Origin: Stercoripulliclostridium_A sp045577735
GTDB lineage: Bacteria > Bacillota > Clostridia > Christensenellales > DTU072
NCBI GenBank assembly: GCA_045577735.1
Contig: JAZNIY010000008.1
Span: 248,001-312,000 of the forward strand
Direction: 5' to 3'
DNA: 64,000 bases
In this document: positions 49,113 to 58,270 of the stretch, in pieces
Position numbering within the stretch: position 1 is the first letter of the stretch
Layout of the letters: every line of letters starts with the position of its first letter
The notes under the pieces: generated by a model
The model's database searches: none
What the model was told of the DNA's origin: nothing
Seen by the model: the letters and a program-made list of their open reading frames with translations, nothing else
Program-made: the position numbers and the translations under genes

Positions 49113-49337
49113 TTAGATGTCTAGTTTATTAAGAATTTCTTTTAGAGCCTTTGCTTCTTCGATGCTAAGGGTCATACCTTTACCCATTCTATCGTGGTTA
49201 GGAGCCCATTCACGAAGGTCAAGACGGGGGTCTCTGTCGTTCCAGCTAACGTAGTTAAGTTCTTTGGTCCAACCTCTTGCAGAAGTGCTTAGAACACCAC
49301 AAGCCTTAGTGATATCATATTTTAGTTCAGCGGGCAT
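49113..49337 (-). CDS. PC4/YdbC-like single-stranded DNA-binding protein
   Basis: 74 residues. YDITKACGVLSTSARGWTKELNYVSWNDRDPRLDLREWAPNH is the pattern of the bacterial PC4 (transcriptional coactivator p15) family, of which Lactococcus YdbC has a known DNA-binding fold. It should bind single-stranded DNA as a dimer. AGGAGGAAG precedes the ATG. It is transcribed alone from a CG-tract promoter. Confidence 0.9.
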   Translation of the reverse strand: MPAELKYDITKACGVLSTSARGWTKELNYVSWNDRDPRLDLREWAPNHDRMGKGMTLSIEEAKALKEILNKLDI

Positions 49338-49368
49338 AAATCCTTCCTCCTATGCATTGCTATTACTT

Positions 49369-49397
49369 ATAATATAAATAAAACGCGCGCGCGTCAA
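49369..49397 (-). promoter_or_regulatory. CG-tract promoter of the PC4-like gene
   Basis: On the minus strand, TTGACG (49397-49392), 17-bp spacer beginning CGCGCGCG, TATTAT (49374-49369). Confidence 0.8.
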
Positions 49398-49503
49398 TAA
49401 TATTTACTATTTATTTACTTTTTTATGTGAAAATAGCGTGAATCGGGGGTGAAAATGGTATTAACAGAATGATGAATGGGCGTTTTTGGAGGAGGACATA
49501 AAA

Positions 49504-49524
49504 ATAGCCACTCGAAAGTGGCCG
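49504..49524 (-). terminator. Terminator of the dnaD/dnaC-like operon
   Basis: GCCACT-TTCG-AGTGGC hairpin with UUCG-type loop, then TATTTTTAT on the minus strand. Confidence 0.75.
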
Positions 49525-49549
49525 TTTTGTTTTAAAGTGGGAGGGTTGG

Positions 49550-50476
49550 TTAGTTTAATCTTAAATCTTTGCCGTTAATTACCATTATGACCGATCTCTT
49601 TTTGTGGGAAATTCTACTAAAAACTCTGTCGCCGTACTTGTCGCGTAGTTGTTCGGGGGTGAGGTTGGAAGTAAATCCCGTCGTGCTCTCCATTCTTTCG
49701 TTAAGCAAGCAGTTAAGGTAGTTTGCTGTAACGTTGGTGATGTTGGGCTCTGCGCCAAGGTCGTCTAGGAAGAGGAAATCACAGTCAATAAGTGGAGCCC
49801 AAATTTCCGCTTTTTCATTTTCCTTTGCGAGGTGATATTTCAAAAATAGGCTGTTCATTTCGGCGCTGTTAAGGTAAAGAACGCTAAAGCCCTTTTTCAT
49901 AAGGTTGTTTGCAAGAATGGAAAAACCATAGGTTTTGCCAACGCCTACGGGACCGAATGCTCCCAGTATTTTGGAGTTGTTTTCGGGGAATTTTTCGGCT
50001 ACCTTGGAGAGAATGCTATAAAAAAGCGTGTAACTTTCAAGATATTTTTCGGGGAAAGTAGAGTAGTCGACAGCATCAAAGGAACTTTCATCGGTAAGAA
50101 GTGCACCACAATTTTCTCTTAAACTTGCATAAACGAGCTGTTTTAGGCAATTGCACTCTCTGCCGTTAACGTAACCGGTGTCTTTGCAAATGGGGCAGGT
50201 GTACTTTACTACCAAATCTTCCTTGCTTACGCCAAGAGAAGTCATTCTTTTTTCGAGCTTTGCAACTACTTCGTCATAACGCGCGCGTGCTAAAGAAAAA
50301 TCTTCACTTTGGGAATCCAAACCAACCATTTTGGCGCGCAAATCTACGCGCTCACAATGTAGCGTGCGATATTCTTCATCTTTAAGTAAGCTATCGTAAA
50401 GTGCGTCTACGCGTACTCTTTCGTTAAATCTTCTTTCTTGAAGAATGGAGTAAGCTGTTTTCTTTGCTTTTGACAT
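49550..50476 (-). CDS. dnaC: DnaC/DnaI-type helicase loader ATPase
   Basis: 308 residues from MSKAKKTAYS with AGGAGAG upstream. An N-terminal helical part and a zinc cluster (CPICKDTGYVNGRECNC) precede the AAA+ domain: Walker A GPVGVGKTYG, Walker B FLFLDDLGAEP, sensor region FTSNLTPEQL and Arg finger-like RVFSRISH. This is the architecture of Firmicutes DnaI and related loaders, which place the replicative helicase on DNA. It follows a DnaD-like gene 10 bases upstream, the usual partner. Confidence 0.9.
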   Translation of the reverse strand: MSKAKKTAYSILQERRFNERVRVDALYDSLLKDEEYRTLHCERVDLRAKMVGLDSQSEDFSLARARYDEVVAKLEKRMTSLGVSKEDLVVKYTCPICKDTGYVNGRECNCLKQLVYASLRENCGALLTDESSFDAVDYSTFPEKYLESYTLFYSILSKVAEKFPENNSKILGAFGPVGVGKTYGFSILANNLMKKGFSVLYLNSAEMNSLFLKYHLAKENEKAEIWAPLIDCDFLFLDDLGAEPNITNVTANYLNCLLNERMESTTGFTSNLTPEQLRDKYGDRVFSRISHKKRSVIMVINGKDLRLN

Positions 50477-50486
50477 TTTTTCTCTC

Positions 50487-51947
50487 CTAAATATCCAAGG
50501 AATCAAGGTCGATATCTCTTACGTCACGGAAGACGGAAGAGATTTCTTCTTGTGTGTATTCTTGTTTCATAACCAAATCTTTGCTGTCCTTTTTGCCACT
50601 CTTTTTGTGTTCGTGAGCGCCAGACTCGAAGAAAGCCTTTGCTCCGCTGACGGTAAATATGCCGTTTTGCTTAAAGACTAGCAAAATCTTGTTGATATAG
50701 CTCATGGGGAAGGGCTTGCCTTTTGCGTTTTCTGCAACTACCAAAACGACTTCGTGTTCAAACCCCCAGTCCTCTATGAAAGCACGGTAGAAGTCACGGT
50801 CGCGAGCAGAAATGAATGCTTCTGCACCCGCGCTTTCCAGCACCTCTTTGATTAGTCCGTCAATCTTTGCTTGGCGAGCAACGTAGGAGTTGATGCCCTC
50901 TAGTGTGACGATGCCCATTTTGTAGAATTTATCCACCACCACTTGCATACCGTCTAGTGTTTTAACGTTACGCATAAAGCAGAATTTTGCAATGGCGAGT
51001 AGGGCGTTCTTTTCATATCCTAGTTTTAGCCAGGGGTTGACGTAGGTTTCAATGGGCATATCGAGGGTGGCGTAATAGGAGCCGATGGTGCGAATAATTT
51101 CGCTGGCAAAGGCACGAATTTCCTCTTTTTCCTTTTGGTATGCGTTAATCTCGGTGGCGGTAAGGGCGTTTTGTGAGTAGAGTTCTTCCATAAGACGGCT
51201 TAGCTTACTCATACCACCCTTGCGCTTACAAATGCGAGCAGCGGTAAGAATGGCGTCCAAGTGGAAACCTTTTTTGGTCCACTCTGCGAATTGCTCTTGA
51301 TCCTCGATTGCGGGTTTGCTCTTCAAGCCCAACTCGCCGTAAACGAGGCGCATATCTTCGCTATCCCTTTCCAACTCGTCAAGGCGATCGTTAACCTTGT
51401 CCATTGTAATCAAGCCTTGTTTTGCCCAGCTGGAAGCAAGACCTATAACGCTAGCCGTATTGGTGGTGCCACGCTTGTCACGGCAGTATCTTGCAATAAG
51501 TAGCATAGCGTTTTGTTCCATTTTATAGGTTTTCATGGTTTCCACGTATTTTACGATTTCTTGTTCGCTAAGAATTTTTTCGGGGAAGACTCTTCTTAGT
51601 TCGTCGACGAATTCACTAAATTCCCTAGCGTTGTAAAGTACGGTTTTGGAGAGGGGCATTTTGACGGAGTTGTATACTACTTGGAAATCGGGGGTTTGTC
51701 TAATGGTAACCAAGCCCAAATCTTGCCAATAGTTGTAGGCGTTAATTATGCGCTCCTCGGTTAGCCTTAGGGAATAAGCGATTTTTTCCAAACTATTTTC
51801 GCTCTCTTCCTTTGCAAGCATAAGGCCGTAAAGATAGACCTTTACGTCGATGGCATCGGCGTCGGCAAGATACTTTGCCAAGAAAACATTGTCGATTTGA
51901 GTGTATCCTTCACGGATATAATCTCTTCCTAAACAGCAAAAACCCAT
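50487..51947 (-). CDS. DnaD-like replication initiation protein with four C-terminal-type repeats
   Basis: 486 residues. An N-terminal winged-helix part (about 18-95: DNVFLAKYLADADAIDVKVYLYGLML, IINAYNYWQDLGLVTI) is followed by what look like four DnaB_2/DnaD C-terminal modules near 108-190, 200-270, 275-360 and 365-440. Each ends in a YxxxW-like pattern such as GLASSWAKQGLITMDKVND, DKFYKMGIVTLEGINSY and ILLVFKQNGIFTVSGAKAF. Bacillus DnaD has one module and DnaB two. It probably remodels DNA at the origin or at restart sites and works with the adjacent loader. TAGGAGAAG precedes the ATG. Confidence 0.85.
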   Translation of the reverse strand: MGFCCLGRDYIREGYTQIDNVFLAKYLADADAIDVKVYLYGLMLAKEESENSLEKIAYSLRLTEERIINAYNYWQDLGLVTIRQTPDFQVVYNSVKMPLSKTVLYNAREFSEFVDELRRVFPEKILSEQEIVKYVETMKTYKMEQNAMLLIARYCRDKRGTTNTASVIGLASSWAKQGLITMDKVNDRLDELERDSEDMRLVYGELGLKSKPAIEDQEQFAEWTKKGFHLDAILTAARICKRKGGMSKLSRLMEELYSQNALTATEINAYQKEKEEIRAFASEIIRTIGSYYATLDMPIETYVNPWLKLGYEKNALLAIAKFCFMRNVKTLDGMQVVVDKFYKMGIVTLEGINSYVARQAKIDGLIKEVLESAGAEAFISARDRDFYRAFIEDWGFEHEVVLVVAENAKGKPFPMSYINKILLVFKQNGIFTVSGAKAFFESGAHEHKKSGKKDSKDLVMKQEYTQEEISSVFRDVRDIDLDSLDI

Positions 51948-52108
51948 ACTTCTCCTAAAATTTTCCCCTAAAATATAAAATTAACTATTGCAAGATTATA
52001 TTTTAGAGTGTATAATTATTATAATTATGGCTCTAGGGGAACTTTTACCCTTTTGAGTGACGGTAATTAATATATCACAACTTGGCGAATTTTGGTATAA
52101 AAAAATAC

Positions 52109-52136
52109 TTGAAATTTGCAAAACACAACATATAGT
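52109..52136 (+). promoter_or_regulatory. Promoter of the SbcC-like gene
   Basis: TTGAAA (52109-52114), 16-bp spacer, TATAGT (52131-52136). Confidence 0.6.
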
Positions 52137-52158
52137 GTGCCAAAAAATATCTGGCACA
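52136..52158. promoter_or_regulatory. Inverted repeat next to the -10 box
   Basis: TGTGCCA and TGGCACA separated by 9 bases, immediately after the -10 box, so it covers the expected transcription start. It could be an operator or a 5' mRNA hairpin. Confidence 0.55.
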
Positions 52159-52184
52159 AGTATATAAACATTACGGAGGAGCAT

Positions 52185-55100
52185 ATGAAACTCATCAATT
52201 TGGTATTCCAAGGTATTACTGGTCGCGAAGAGAACTACGATTTCGGCAACAAAGCAGCAGGCTGCACTGTTTTACAAGATGCCGACCAATCTGCTCTCGC
52301 AAAAGCATTAAGCTTTGCTTTCTATGGTAGCGTAGATCCTACTAACTACGATCTACCCCTAGTCGTCAACGTTAAATTTATGATTGACGATATCGAATAC
52401 GATCTTACCCGTGCTTTGGTAAGAGAGGAAAGTGGAGCCGTAACGGAAAAGGTAGCATTAACCGACCTTAACACCGCTGTAATTTACGGCGAAGGCAAAG
52501 AGGACATCGACGCATATCTTCTTAGCAAAGTAGGTTTGGACAAAGACGCTTTTGAAAAACTACTCTTTATTGATGAAGAATATACCGCACCCATCGCTAA
52601 CGCACAAGTAGCACGTGAATCATTCGTAGCAGAGCAAATCGCTTCACTTGCAACTTCCCAAAAGGTTCTTGGCAAGTACAATGGACTAAAGGAAGAAGAA
52701 GCAAGCGTACTAGCATACGTTGATAGCATAGAAGCCGTTACCCGTGACCAAATCAAAGAACAACAACTTAGCGTTGATAACGAAAAACTTTCTCTTGATG
52801 CACTCCGTAACCAAATAGAAGAAGTTAACCTTGAACTTTTGAACGCTGACAAATATCGTGAAGAATTGGACGCTTATAACGTAGCAAACGCTAAGTTAGA
52901 AGCCCTCCAAGCAGTAGAAGCAGATATGGCAGACCTCGCAGAAAAAGCAGCAAAGAGCGAGCAAGCCAGAGAAATCGCAGACGTATTTGCAAAATACCAA
53001 GACACCATGCGTGGTTTACAAGAAACCGAAGCAAGCATAGTTGCACAAACCCAAGAAGTTGATGCTCTTGAAGCAAAGATTGCTCAAGCTAAAGACAGCG
53101 AAAAGCTACTCGGCGATGAATTTGCATTAGCAAGCATTCGTGCAAACGAACTAAACGCAAAGATGCGCGAAATCATCAAGGAAGGCGCAACCAACCCCTC
53201 CGGTGTTAAGATTAAGGAAACCATAGAATCCTACTACGCAGAAACCATTCCGGAAATCGAACAACTTTCTGCTAGACAAAAAGAACTAAACGCTTCTTAC
53301 GGCGTACTTGATAAGCTCACCCAAGACCTTACCGAAAGAAAGCTTGCTATCCGTGAAGCATCCGATTACAAGAGAGCCGTTCAAGACGGTGCAGTTCTAG
53401 AATGTAACGTTGCTCAACTTGAAAGCTCACTAAAAGAATGTCAAGATCGTATTGAAGCTTTGGAAAAGAGAAGAGCAGAGCTCTATGAAAAGAACGTTGA
53501 ATACGTTGGCAAGGCAAAGGTACTCGACCCCGTTGTTAAGAAGCTCGAAAAGGAAATCAAGGGCGAATATGCAAGCGTTCAAGACGCCATTAATAACGAT
53601 GAATTCTACAAGAGAACCATCTATACCAAGCACTTGTTCGTTTCCGACCGTGAAGTAGAACTTGACGCAGTAGAAAAGAAGATTGAAGCAGTTAGAAAGT
53701 CCGACGAAGGTTACAAAAACCAACTTGCAGACGCTAAGGCAAGAAAGGAAACCGTACTTGCAGAAAAGAAGAAGATACTCGACAAGCTCGAACTTCTCAA
53801 AGAAAAATTGCTTGAGTACTCCAGCTACAACCGTTTGAGAGATATCTCTAAGGATATCGAATACGGCACTCGTTGTCCCATCTGCGACGGCTTCGTTGCA
53901 CACAAGAAGGATCTACCTCTTCGTGATACCAAGGCTCTTGACGACCAAATCAAGGCTGTTCAAGAAAAGCTCGCATACTATGAAGAAGTTCTCAGAAAGG
54001 CAGAATTTGACGTTGGTACTTACGAAGCAGCAAAGAAGGTTACTGCAAATTACCTCAAGAGCCTAAACAACACCAAGGTTGAGCACGAAAGTGCAATTAG
54101 AAGGGTACTTGCAGAGTACAAAGTTGCAACCATTAAAGAACTATTCGACCTAACCGAAAAGGCAGTTGCCGATTCCGTTGAACTAATCAAGAAGGTTGAC
54201 GTATACAACCTCAAGAAAGCAAAACTACAAAGAATCGAAGAGGCTAACAACCTAGTTATCGAACAAATTAAGAATATCGATAACGTTCTTCTTCCCCAAG
54301 AACTTGAAGTATCCAAGTCCATTAGCAACCTATTAGTAGAAAGCAAGGCTGAGTACGATTCAATGAAGTCTTACTACAAAGATAAGAATGCCGTAACTCT
54401 ACTCCAAGAACTACAAGTTACCGAAGGCGAATACGAGAAGCTAGAAGCACAAATTGAAGCAAACGAAGCAGAAATGAAGAAAATCAAGGCAGAACTTGAC
54501 GAAATCAATCCTCGCCTTGATGCACTAGTAGCAAGAACCATCGTTGTAGAAGACGGCGACCTCTCCCTCACCTATGGCGAAGTCGTTACCAAGGCTTACA
54601 GCGATCTACTTTCTGCAATCTGCCAAGAAATCGACAAGACCGAAGAAGCAAAAGAACGTGCAAAACTTCGTTTGCAAGGTCTCAAGAAGGTTACTCGCGA
54701 TATGGAAGCAGAGTGCGACCTACTACGTGAAACCATTATTGCTCGCGTAGCAAGTTTGGAAAGTGCTCAAGACACCGTTGCAGAACTTTATGCTGAATAT
54801 GAAAAGAGATTTGAAGAAATCGGCATCAAGACGGAAGCTGACTTGAACGCAATAATTATGGACGAAGCCGAGCTTGAACAAGCAAAGCAAAAGATCTTCG
54901 ATTATGATGAAGATATGGCAGTTGTTCGTGACGATATTAAGACTTTGGGCGAAAACCTAAGCGCACACGTTGGTTACTTTGAAAACTATGAAGCAAACCT
55001 AGCAGTACTTGAAAACCTACGTAACCAAGAAGTAGAAGCAGTTCTAAGTTACAGTGGTAGCAAGGCTAAGTTAGAAGACATGGAATATCGTTATGCAGAA

Positions 55101-55565
55101 CTTGTAAACTCCAACAAGACCCTTGCATTCATCCAAAGCAAGATTAAGGGCATTGAAGATTTGAATTCTGCTATTAAAGAGGGCGCACTAATCGCAAGTG
55201 ATTTAGCAAGCCTCATCGTAGAGAGAACCAATGCTATTGTAAAACTAGCAAGTAAGAACCGTTACTACGTTCAAGAGGGCGTTGATGGTTCACTCGTTCT
55301 AGTTCTTGCAGAAAAGGGCAAGGCAAGAGTTGACAAACTCACCAAAGAAGAAAGCGTACTACTACCTTTCGCAATGGCAAAGGCATACAACGAAATCATG
55401 GTTGAGCTTCTAGCAGGTGATACTATTAGCGTAAAACTAGTAAGCCAAGACAAGAGCGACAAGCAAAGTGCATCTCCCGTGTATGAATACTCCAAAGAAA
55501 GAGAAATGGTAATCATACCCGAAGCAGAGAATGCATTCATGAACGCAATCAGCAAACTCGCATAA
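52185..55565 (+). CDS. Giant SbcC/Rad50-shaped coiled-coil protein with degenerate ATPase motifs
   Basis: 1126 residues from the ATG after GGAGGAG. The layout is that of SbcC/Rad50: a globular N-terminal head, a long coiled coil, a zinc hook CPIC at 564-567 (exactly central), a second coiled coil and a C-terminal head. The N-terminal match runs through GREENYDF and ALSFAFYG. Walker A is destroyed: where GxxGxGKS is expected it reads LQDADQSAL (Gln35 for Lys). The Q-loop (expected IAQGEF-like) reads FIDEEY. The signature LSGGE reads LTKEE (with ESVLLPFAMAKAYNEI after it), and no Walker B LxxDE follows before the end. It may hold DNA or protein structurally rather than cut ATP. No sbcD is adjacent; dnaD/dnaC-like genes are divergent. 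Confidence 0.8.
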   Translation: MKLINLVFQGITGREENYDFGNKAAGCTVLQDADQSALAKALSFAFYGSVDPTNYDLPLVVNVKFMIDDIEYDLTRALVREESGAVTEKVALTDLNTAVIYGEGKEDIDAYLLSKVGLDKDAFEKLLFIDEEYTAPIANAQVARESFVAEQIASLATSQKVLGKYNGLKEEEASVLAYVDSIEAVTRDQIKEQQLSVDNEKLSLDALRNQIEEVNLELLNADKYREELDAYNVANAKLEALQAVEADMADLAEKAAKSEQAREIADVFAKYQDTMRGLQETEASIVAQTQEVDALEAKIAQAKDSEKLLGDEFALASIRANELNAKMREIIKEGATNPSGVKIKETIESYYAETIPEIEQLSARQKELNASYGVLDKLTQDLTERKLAIREASDYKRAVQDGAVLECNVAQLESSLKECQDRIEALEKRRAELYEKNVEYVGKAKVLDPVVKKLEKEIKGEYASVQDAINNDEFYKRTIYTKHLFVSDREVELDAVEKKIEAVRKSDEGYKNQLADAKARKETVLAEKKKILDKLELLKEKLLEYSSYNRLRDISKDIEYGTRCPICDGFVAHKKDLPLRDTKALDDQIKAVQEKLAYYEEVLRKAEFDVGTYEAAKKVTANYLKSLNNTKVEHESAIRRVLAEYKVATIKELFDLTEKAVADSVELIKKVDVYNLKKAKLQRIEEANNLVIEQIKNIDNVLLPQELEVSKSISNLLVESKAEYDSMKSYYKDKNAVTLLQELQVTEGEYEKLEAQIEANEAEMKKIKAELDEINPRLDALVARTIVVEDGDLSLTYGEVVTKAYSDLLSAICQEIDKTEEAKERAKLRLQGLKKVTRDMEAECDLLRETIIARVASLESAQDTVAELYAEYEKRFEEIGIKTEADLNAIIMDEAELEQAKQKIFDYDEDMAVVRDDIKTLGENLSAHVGYFENYEANLAVLENLRNQEVEAVLSYSGSKAKLEDMEYRYAELVNSNKTLAFIQSKIKGIEDLNSAIKEGALIASDLASLIVERTNAIVKLASKNRYYVQEGVDGSLVLVLAEKGKARVDKLTKEESVLLPFAMAKAYNEIMVELLAGDTISVKLVSQDKSDKQSASPVYEYSKEREMVIIPEAENAFMNAISKLA

Positions 55566-55592
55566 TAAGAGGATACAAAACAAAAGATGAAG

Positions 55593-55617
55593 TTTGCGGA
55601 GCGTTTTGCTCCGCAAA
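55593..55617 (+). terminator. Hairpin after the SbcC-like gene
   Basis: TTTGCGGAGC-GTTTT-GCTCCGCAAA, a perfect 10-bp stem. Only TTG follows, so termination may be weak, but position suggests a terminator. Confidence 0.65.
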
Positions 55618-55658
55618 TTGACTGTAAAGGGGGCGCGCGTGGGTTATACTACGCGCCC
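55618..55658 (+). promoter_or_regulatory. CG-rich promoter of queT with inverted repeat around the -10
   Basis: TATACT (55645-55650) is the -10. TTGACT at 55618 is 21 bp away, and TGTAAA at 55623 is 16 bp away. A GGGCGCG (55631-55637) and CGCGCCC (55652-55658) inverted repeat encloses the -10 box. Confidence 0.5.
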
Positions 55659-55669
55659 ATATATTGTAT

Positions 55670-56182
55670 ATGAAAGGAAAGAAAACCATAATTTTTGTAA
55701 GGATAGCAGTAGAAGCAGCACTATATTTTGTGCTGACTTTCTTCGTTCCGGCCATTTCATACGGCCCCTTACAATTCAGGGTTGGTGAAGCGTTAACCTT
55801 GCTTCCCATAATCTTTCCCGAAGCAACCATAGGGGTGACGATAGGCTGTTTGCTTGCAAACGTATTCTCTCCCTATGCTTGGTACGATATGGTATTCGGT
55901 ACGCTTGCAACGCTAGTCGGTGCCGTTCTAACCTATTTAATAGGTAGGGCGTTAAAGGAAAAGAAGCTAGTAGTAAGATGTTTGGTAGGTGGCATTCCTC
56001 CCATAGTAGTTAACGCTTTGGTGTTACCGTTAATTTGGTACCTAACGGGCACCGATCTGGGTTACTTTATCAATATGGGAATGATAGCGCTAACGCAAGC
56101 CGGAGCAGTATGGGTACTTGGCATACCGTTGGTACTGGGGCTAGATAGGGCAAAACTAGCAATAAAAATAGGTAATAAATAA
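55670..56182 (+). CDS. queT: QueT-family transporter of queuosine precursors
   Basis: 170 residues, about five membrane helices. The signature GPLQFRVGEALTLLPIIFPEA and FSPYAWYDMVFGTLATLVGA place it in the QueT family, the substrate-binding S component of ECF transporters for pre-queuosine compounds. No preQ1 riboswitch is seen upstream. The start at MKGKKTII lies about 13 bases after the expected transcription start and lacks a ribosome site. Confidence 0.9.
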   Translation: MKGKKTIIFVRIAVEAALYFVLTFFVPAISYGPLQFRVGEALTLLPIIFPEATIGVTIGCLLANVFSPYAWYDMVFGTLATLVGAVLTYLIGRALKEKKLVVRCLVGGIPPIVVNALVLPLIWYLTGTDLGYFINMGMIALTQAGAVWVLGIPLVLGLDRAKLAIKIGNK

Positions 56183-56203
56183 AGAAAAATAATAAAAATT
56201 AAA

Positions 56204-56232
56204 TTGACTAAATTAATTATATAATATATAAT
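56204..56232 (+). promoter_or_regulatory. Promoter of greA-lysS operon
   Basis: TTGACT (56204-56209), 17-bp spacer, TATAAT (56227-56232). Confidence 0.8.
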
Positions 56233-56273
56233 TTAGTGCACTGTCTAAATATACGGACTACACGGAGGTAACT

Positions 56274-56756
56274 ATGGAAAAAACAATACCGCTAACCCAA
56301 AAGAAGTTTGACGAACTAACGGCAAAACTTCAATATCTTAAAACTACCGGTAAAGCGGAAGTAGCACAAGCACTCAAAACTGCAAAAGAATTTGGCGATC
56401 TTAGTGAAAACGCCGAATATACTGCTGCAAAAGATGCACAAGAAAAGTTGGAAATCGAAATTTATAACACTGAAGCCATTCTTTCCGAAGCATATCCCAT
56501 TGACGTAAGTCTACTAGGAACCAAGGTAGTTGCTCTTGGCAACGTAGTAAAGGTTCTTTATGAAGGCGACGATGAAGAAGATGCCGAAACCTATCAAATT
56601 CTTAATCGCATCGAAGTAGATACTGCTCACAATATTATTAGTGACGAATCTCCTTTGGGATCAGCTCTAATAGGAAAGAAGAAGGGCGACAACGTATCCT
56701 TCAAGGTACCCGGTGGAGCACTAATCACTTTAAAAATACTTAACATAAGCAAATAG
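56274..56756 (+). CDS. greA: Transcription elongation factor GreA
   Basis: 160 residues. The N-terminal coiled coil has the catalytic tip GDLSENAEYTAAKDAQ with the two acidic residues that enter the RNA polymerase channel. The C-terminal FKBP-like domain ends PGGALITLKILNISK. It stimulates transcript cleavage by backtracked RNA polymerase. CGGAGG precedes the ATG. lysS starts 7 bases after its stop; greA-lysS adjacency is frequent in Firmicutes. Confidence 0.97.
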   Translation: MEKTIPLTQKKFDELTAKLQYLKTTGKAEVAQALKTAKEFGDLSENAEYTAAKDAQEKLEIEIYNTEAILSEAYPIDVSLLGTKVVALGNVVKVLYEGDDEEDAETYQILNRIEVDTAHNIISDESPLGSALIGKKKGDNVSFKVPGGALITLKILNISK

Positions 56757-56763
56757 GAAGATT

Positions 56764-58269
56764 ATGGAACAACAAAACAAGAACGCAACGCAACAAGTCC
56801 CGGAAGTACAAGACATTAATGAAATTATTGCCGTTCGTCGCCAAAAGCTAGAAGATCTACGCGCACAAGGTAACGATCCATACGAACAAGTAAAGTATGA
56901 AGTAAGCGCAACTGCAAAAGATATCTTTACCAATTACCAAGATTTTGAAGGTAAAGAAGTATCCCTCGCAGGACGTATTATGTCCAAGCGCGTTATGGGT
57001 AAAGCCAGTTTTATTCACGTTCAAGACGGCACCGATAAAATTCAAGCATACGTTCGCATTGATGCTCTTGGCGAAGAAGCCTATGCAAGCTTCAAGAAAT
57101 TGGATATAGGCGACATTATTGGACTAGTTGGCGAAGTATTTACCACTCACAAGGGTGAAATTTCGGTTAAGGCAACTAAGTATACCCTTCTTTCCAAGTC
57201 CCTCCTTCCCTTACCCGAAAAATATCATGGTCTAAAGGACCAAGATACTCGTTATCGTCAACGTTACGTTGACCTCATCGTTAACCCCGAAGTTAAGGAT
57301 ACCTTCATTAAGCGTTCCCAAATTATCACGGCCGTTCGTGAATATTTGAACAATAGGGGATACGTTGAAGTGGATACTCCCATTCTCAACACCATTCCCA
57401 GTGGCGCAAACGCACGTCCCTTCGTAACCCATCACAACACCCTTGACCTTGATATGTATCTTCGTATTGCTCCCGAGCTATACCTCAAAAGACTTATAGT
57501 TGGTGGCTTCGACAAGGTTTATGAAATGGGTAGACTATTCCGTAACGAAGGTATGGATACCAAGCACAACCCCGAATTTACCACCATCGAGCTTTATGAA
57601 GCATATACCGATTACTATGGTATGATGGAAATAGCCGAAGGTCTTTTCAAATATATTGCAGAAAAGGTTCTTGGCACCACCACTCTTAACTACCAAGGCA
57701 AGACCATCGAGCTTGGTGGAAGTTGGAGAAAGGTAACCATGGTTGATCTCGTTAAGGAAGAGTTAGGTATCGACTTTAACGCTGAAGAACTACCCGCTCT
57801 AATCGAAAAGGCAAAGGGACTCGGTTTGGAAGTAGAAAAGGACGTAACTTGGGGCAAACTTCTTTACCAATTGTTTGACGAGCTACTAGAGTGCAAACTC
57901 GTTCAACCCACCTTCGTTCTCGATTACCCCGTTGAAGTATCTCCCCTTGCAAAGCGTAAAGCAAGCGACAAGAGATTGACCGAACGCTTCGAGTTCTTTA
58001 TGAACTCCTTCGAAATGGGCAACGCATTCAGCGAGCTAAACGATCCCATTGACCAACGCAAGCGTTTTGAAGACCAAGTAAAAGAACGTGAAAAGGGCGA
58101 TGATGAAGCTCAAATGATGGATGACGATTACGTTACCGCACTAGAGTACGGCCTACCTCCCACGGGTGGTATGGGTATTGGTATCGACAGAGCAATCATG
58201 CTATTTACCGATTCAGCATCCATTCGCGACGTTCTCTTGTTCCCCACAATGAAGCCCATTAAGGCATAA
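56764..58269 (+). CDS. lysS: Lysyl-tRNA synthetase, class II
   Basis: 501 residues, usual length. The anticodon-binding OB domain (EVSLAGRIMSKRVMGKASFIHVQDG) is followed by the class II catalytic domain with motif 2 (YEMGRLFRNEGMDTKHNPEFTTIE), KLLYQLFDE and motif 3 (GLPPTGGMGIGIDRAIML). It charges tRNA-Lys. A GAAGATT site before the ATG is weak. No T-box leader is present because it lies inside the greA operon. Confidence 0.98.
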   Translation: MEQQNKNATQQVPEVQDINEIIAVRRQKLEDLRAQGNDPYEQVKYEVSATAKDIFTNYQDFEGKEVSLAGRIMSKRVMGKASFIHVQDGTDKIQAYVRIDALGEEAYASFKKLDIGDIIGLVGEVFTTHKGEISVKATKYTLLSKSLLPLPEKYHGLKDQDTRYRQRYVDLIVNPEVKDTFIKRSQIITAVREYLNNRGYVEVDTPILNTIPSGANARPFVTHHNTLDLDMYLRIAPELYLKRLIVGGFDKVYEMGRLFRNEGMDTKHNPEFTTIELYEAYTDYYGMMEIAEGLFKYIAEKVLGTTTLNYQGKTIELGGSWRKVTMVDLVKEELGIDFNAEELPALIEKAKGLGLEVEKDVTWGKLLYQLFDELLECKLVQPTFVLDYPVEVSPLAKRKASDKRLTERFEFFMNSFEMGNAFSELNDPIDQRKRFEDQVKEREKGDDEAQMMDDDYVTALEYGLPPTGGMGIGIDRAIMLFTDSASIRDVLLFPTMKPIKA

Positions 58270-58270
58270 T

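Noticed and set aside
55561..55669. preQ1 riboswitch upstream of queT
   Set aside because: No preQ1-I or preQ1-II core sequence; the leader after the likely start site is only about 13 bases and the hairpin at 55593 lies before the promoter.
56233..56273. T-box or other riboswitch controlling greA-lysS
   Set aside because: The leader is about 40 bases, far too short for a T-box, and no T-box sequence is visible.
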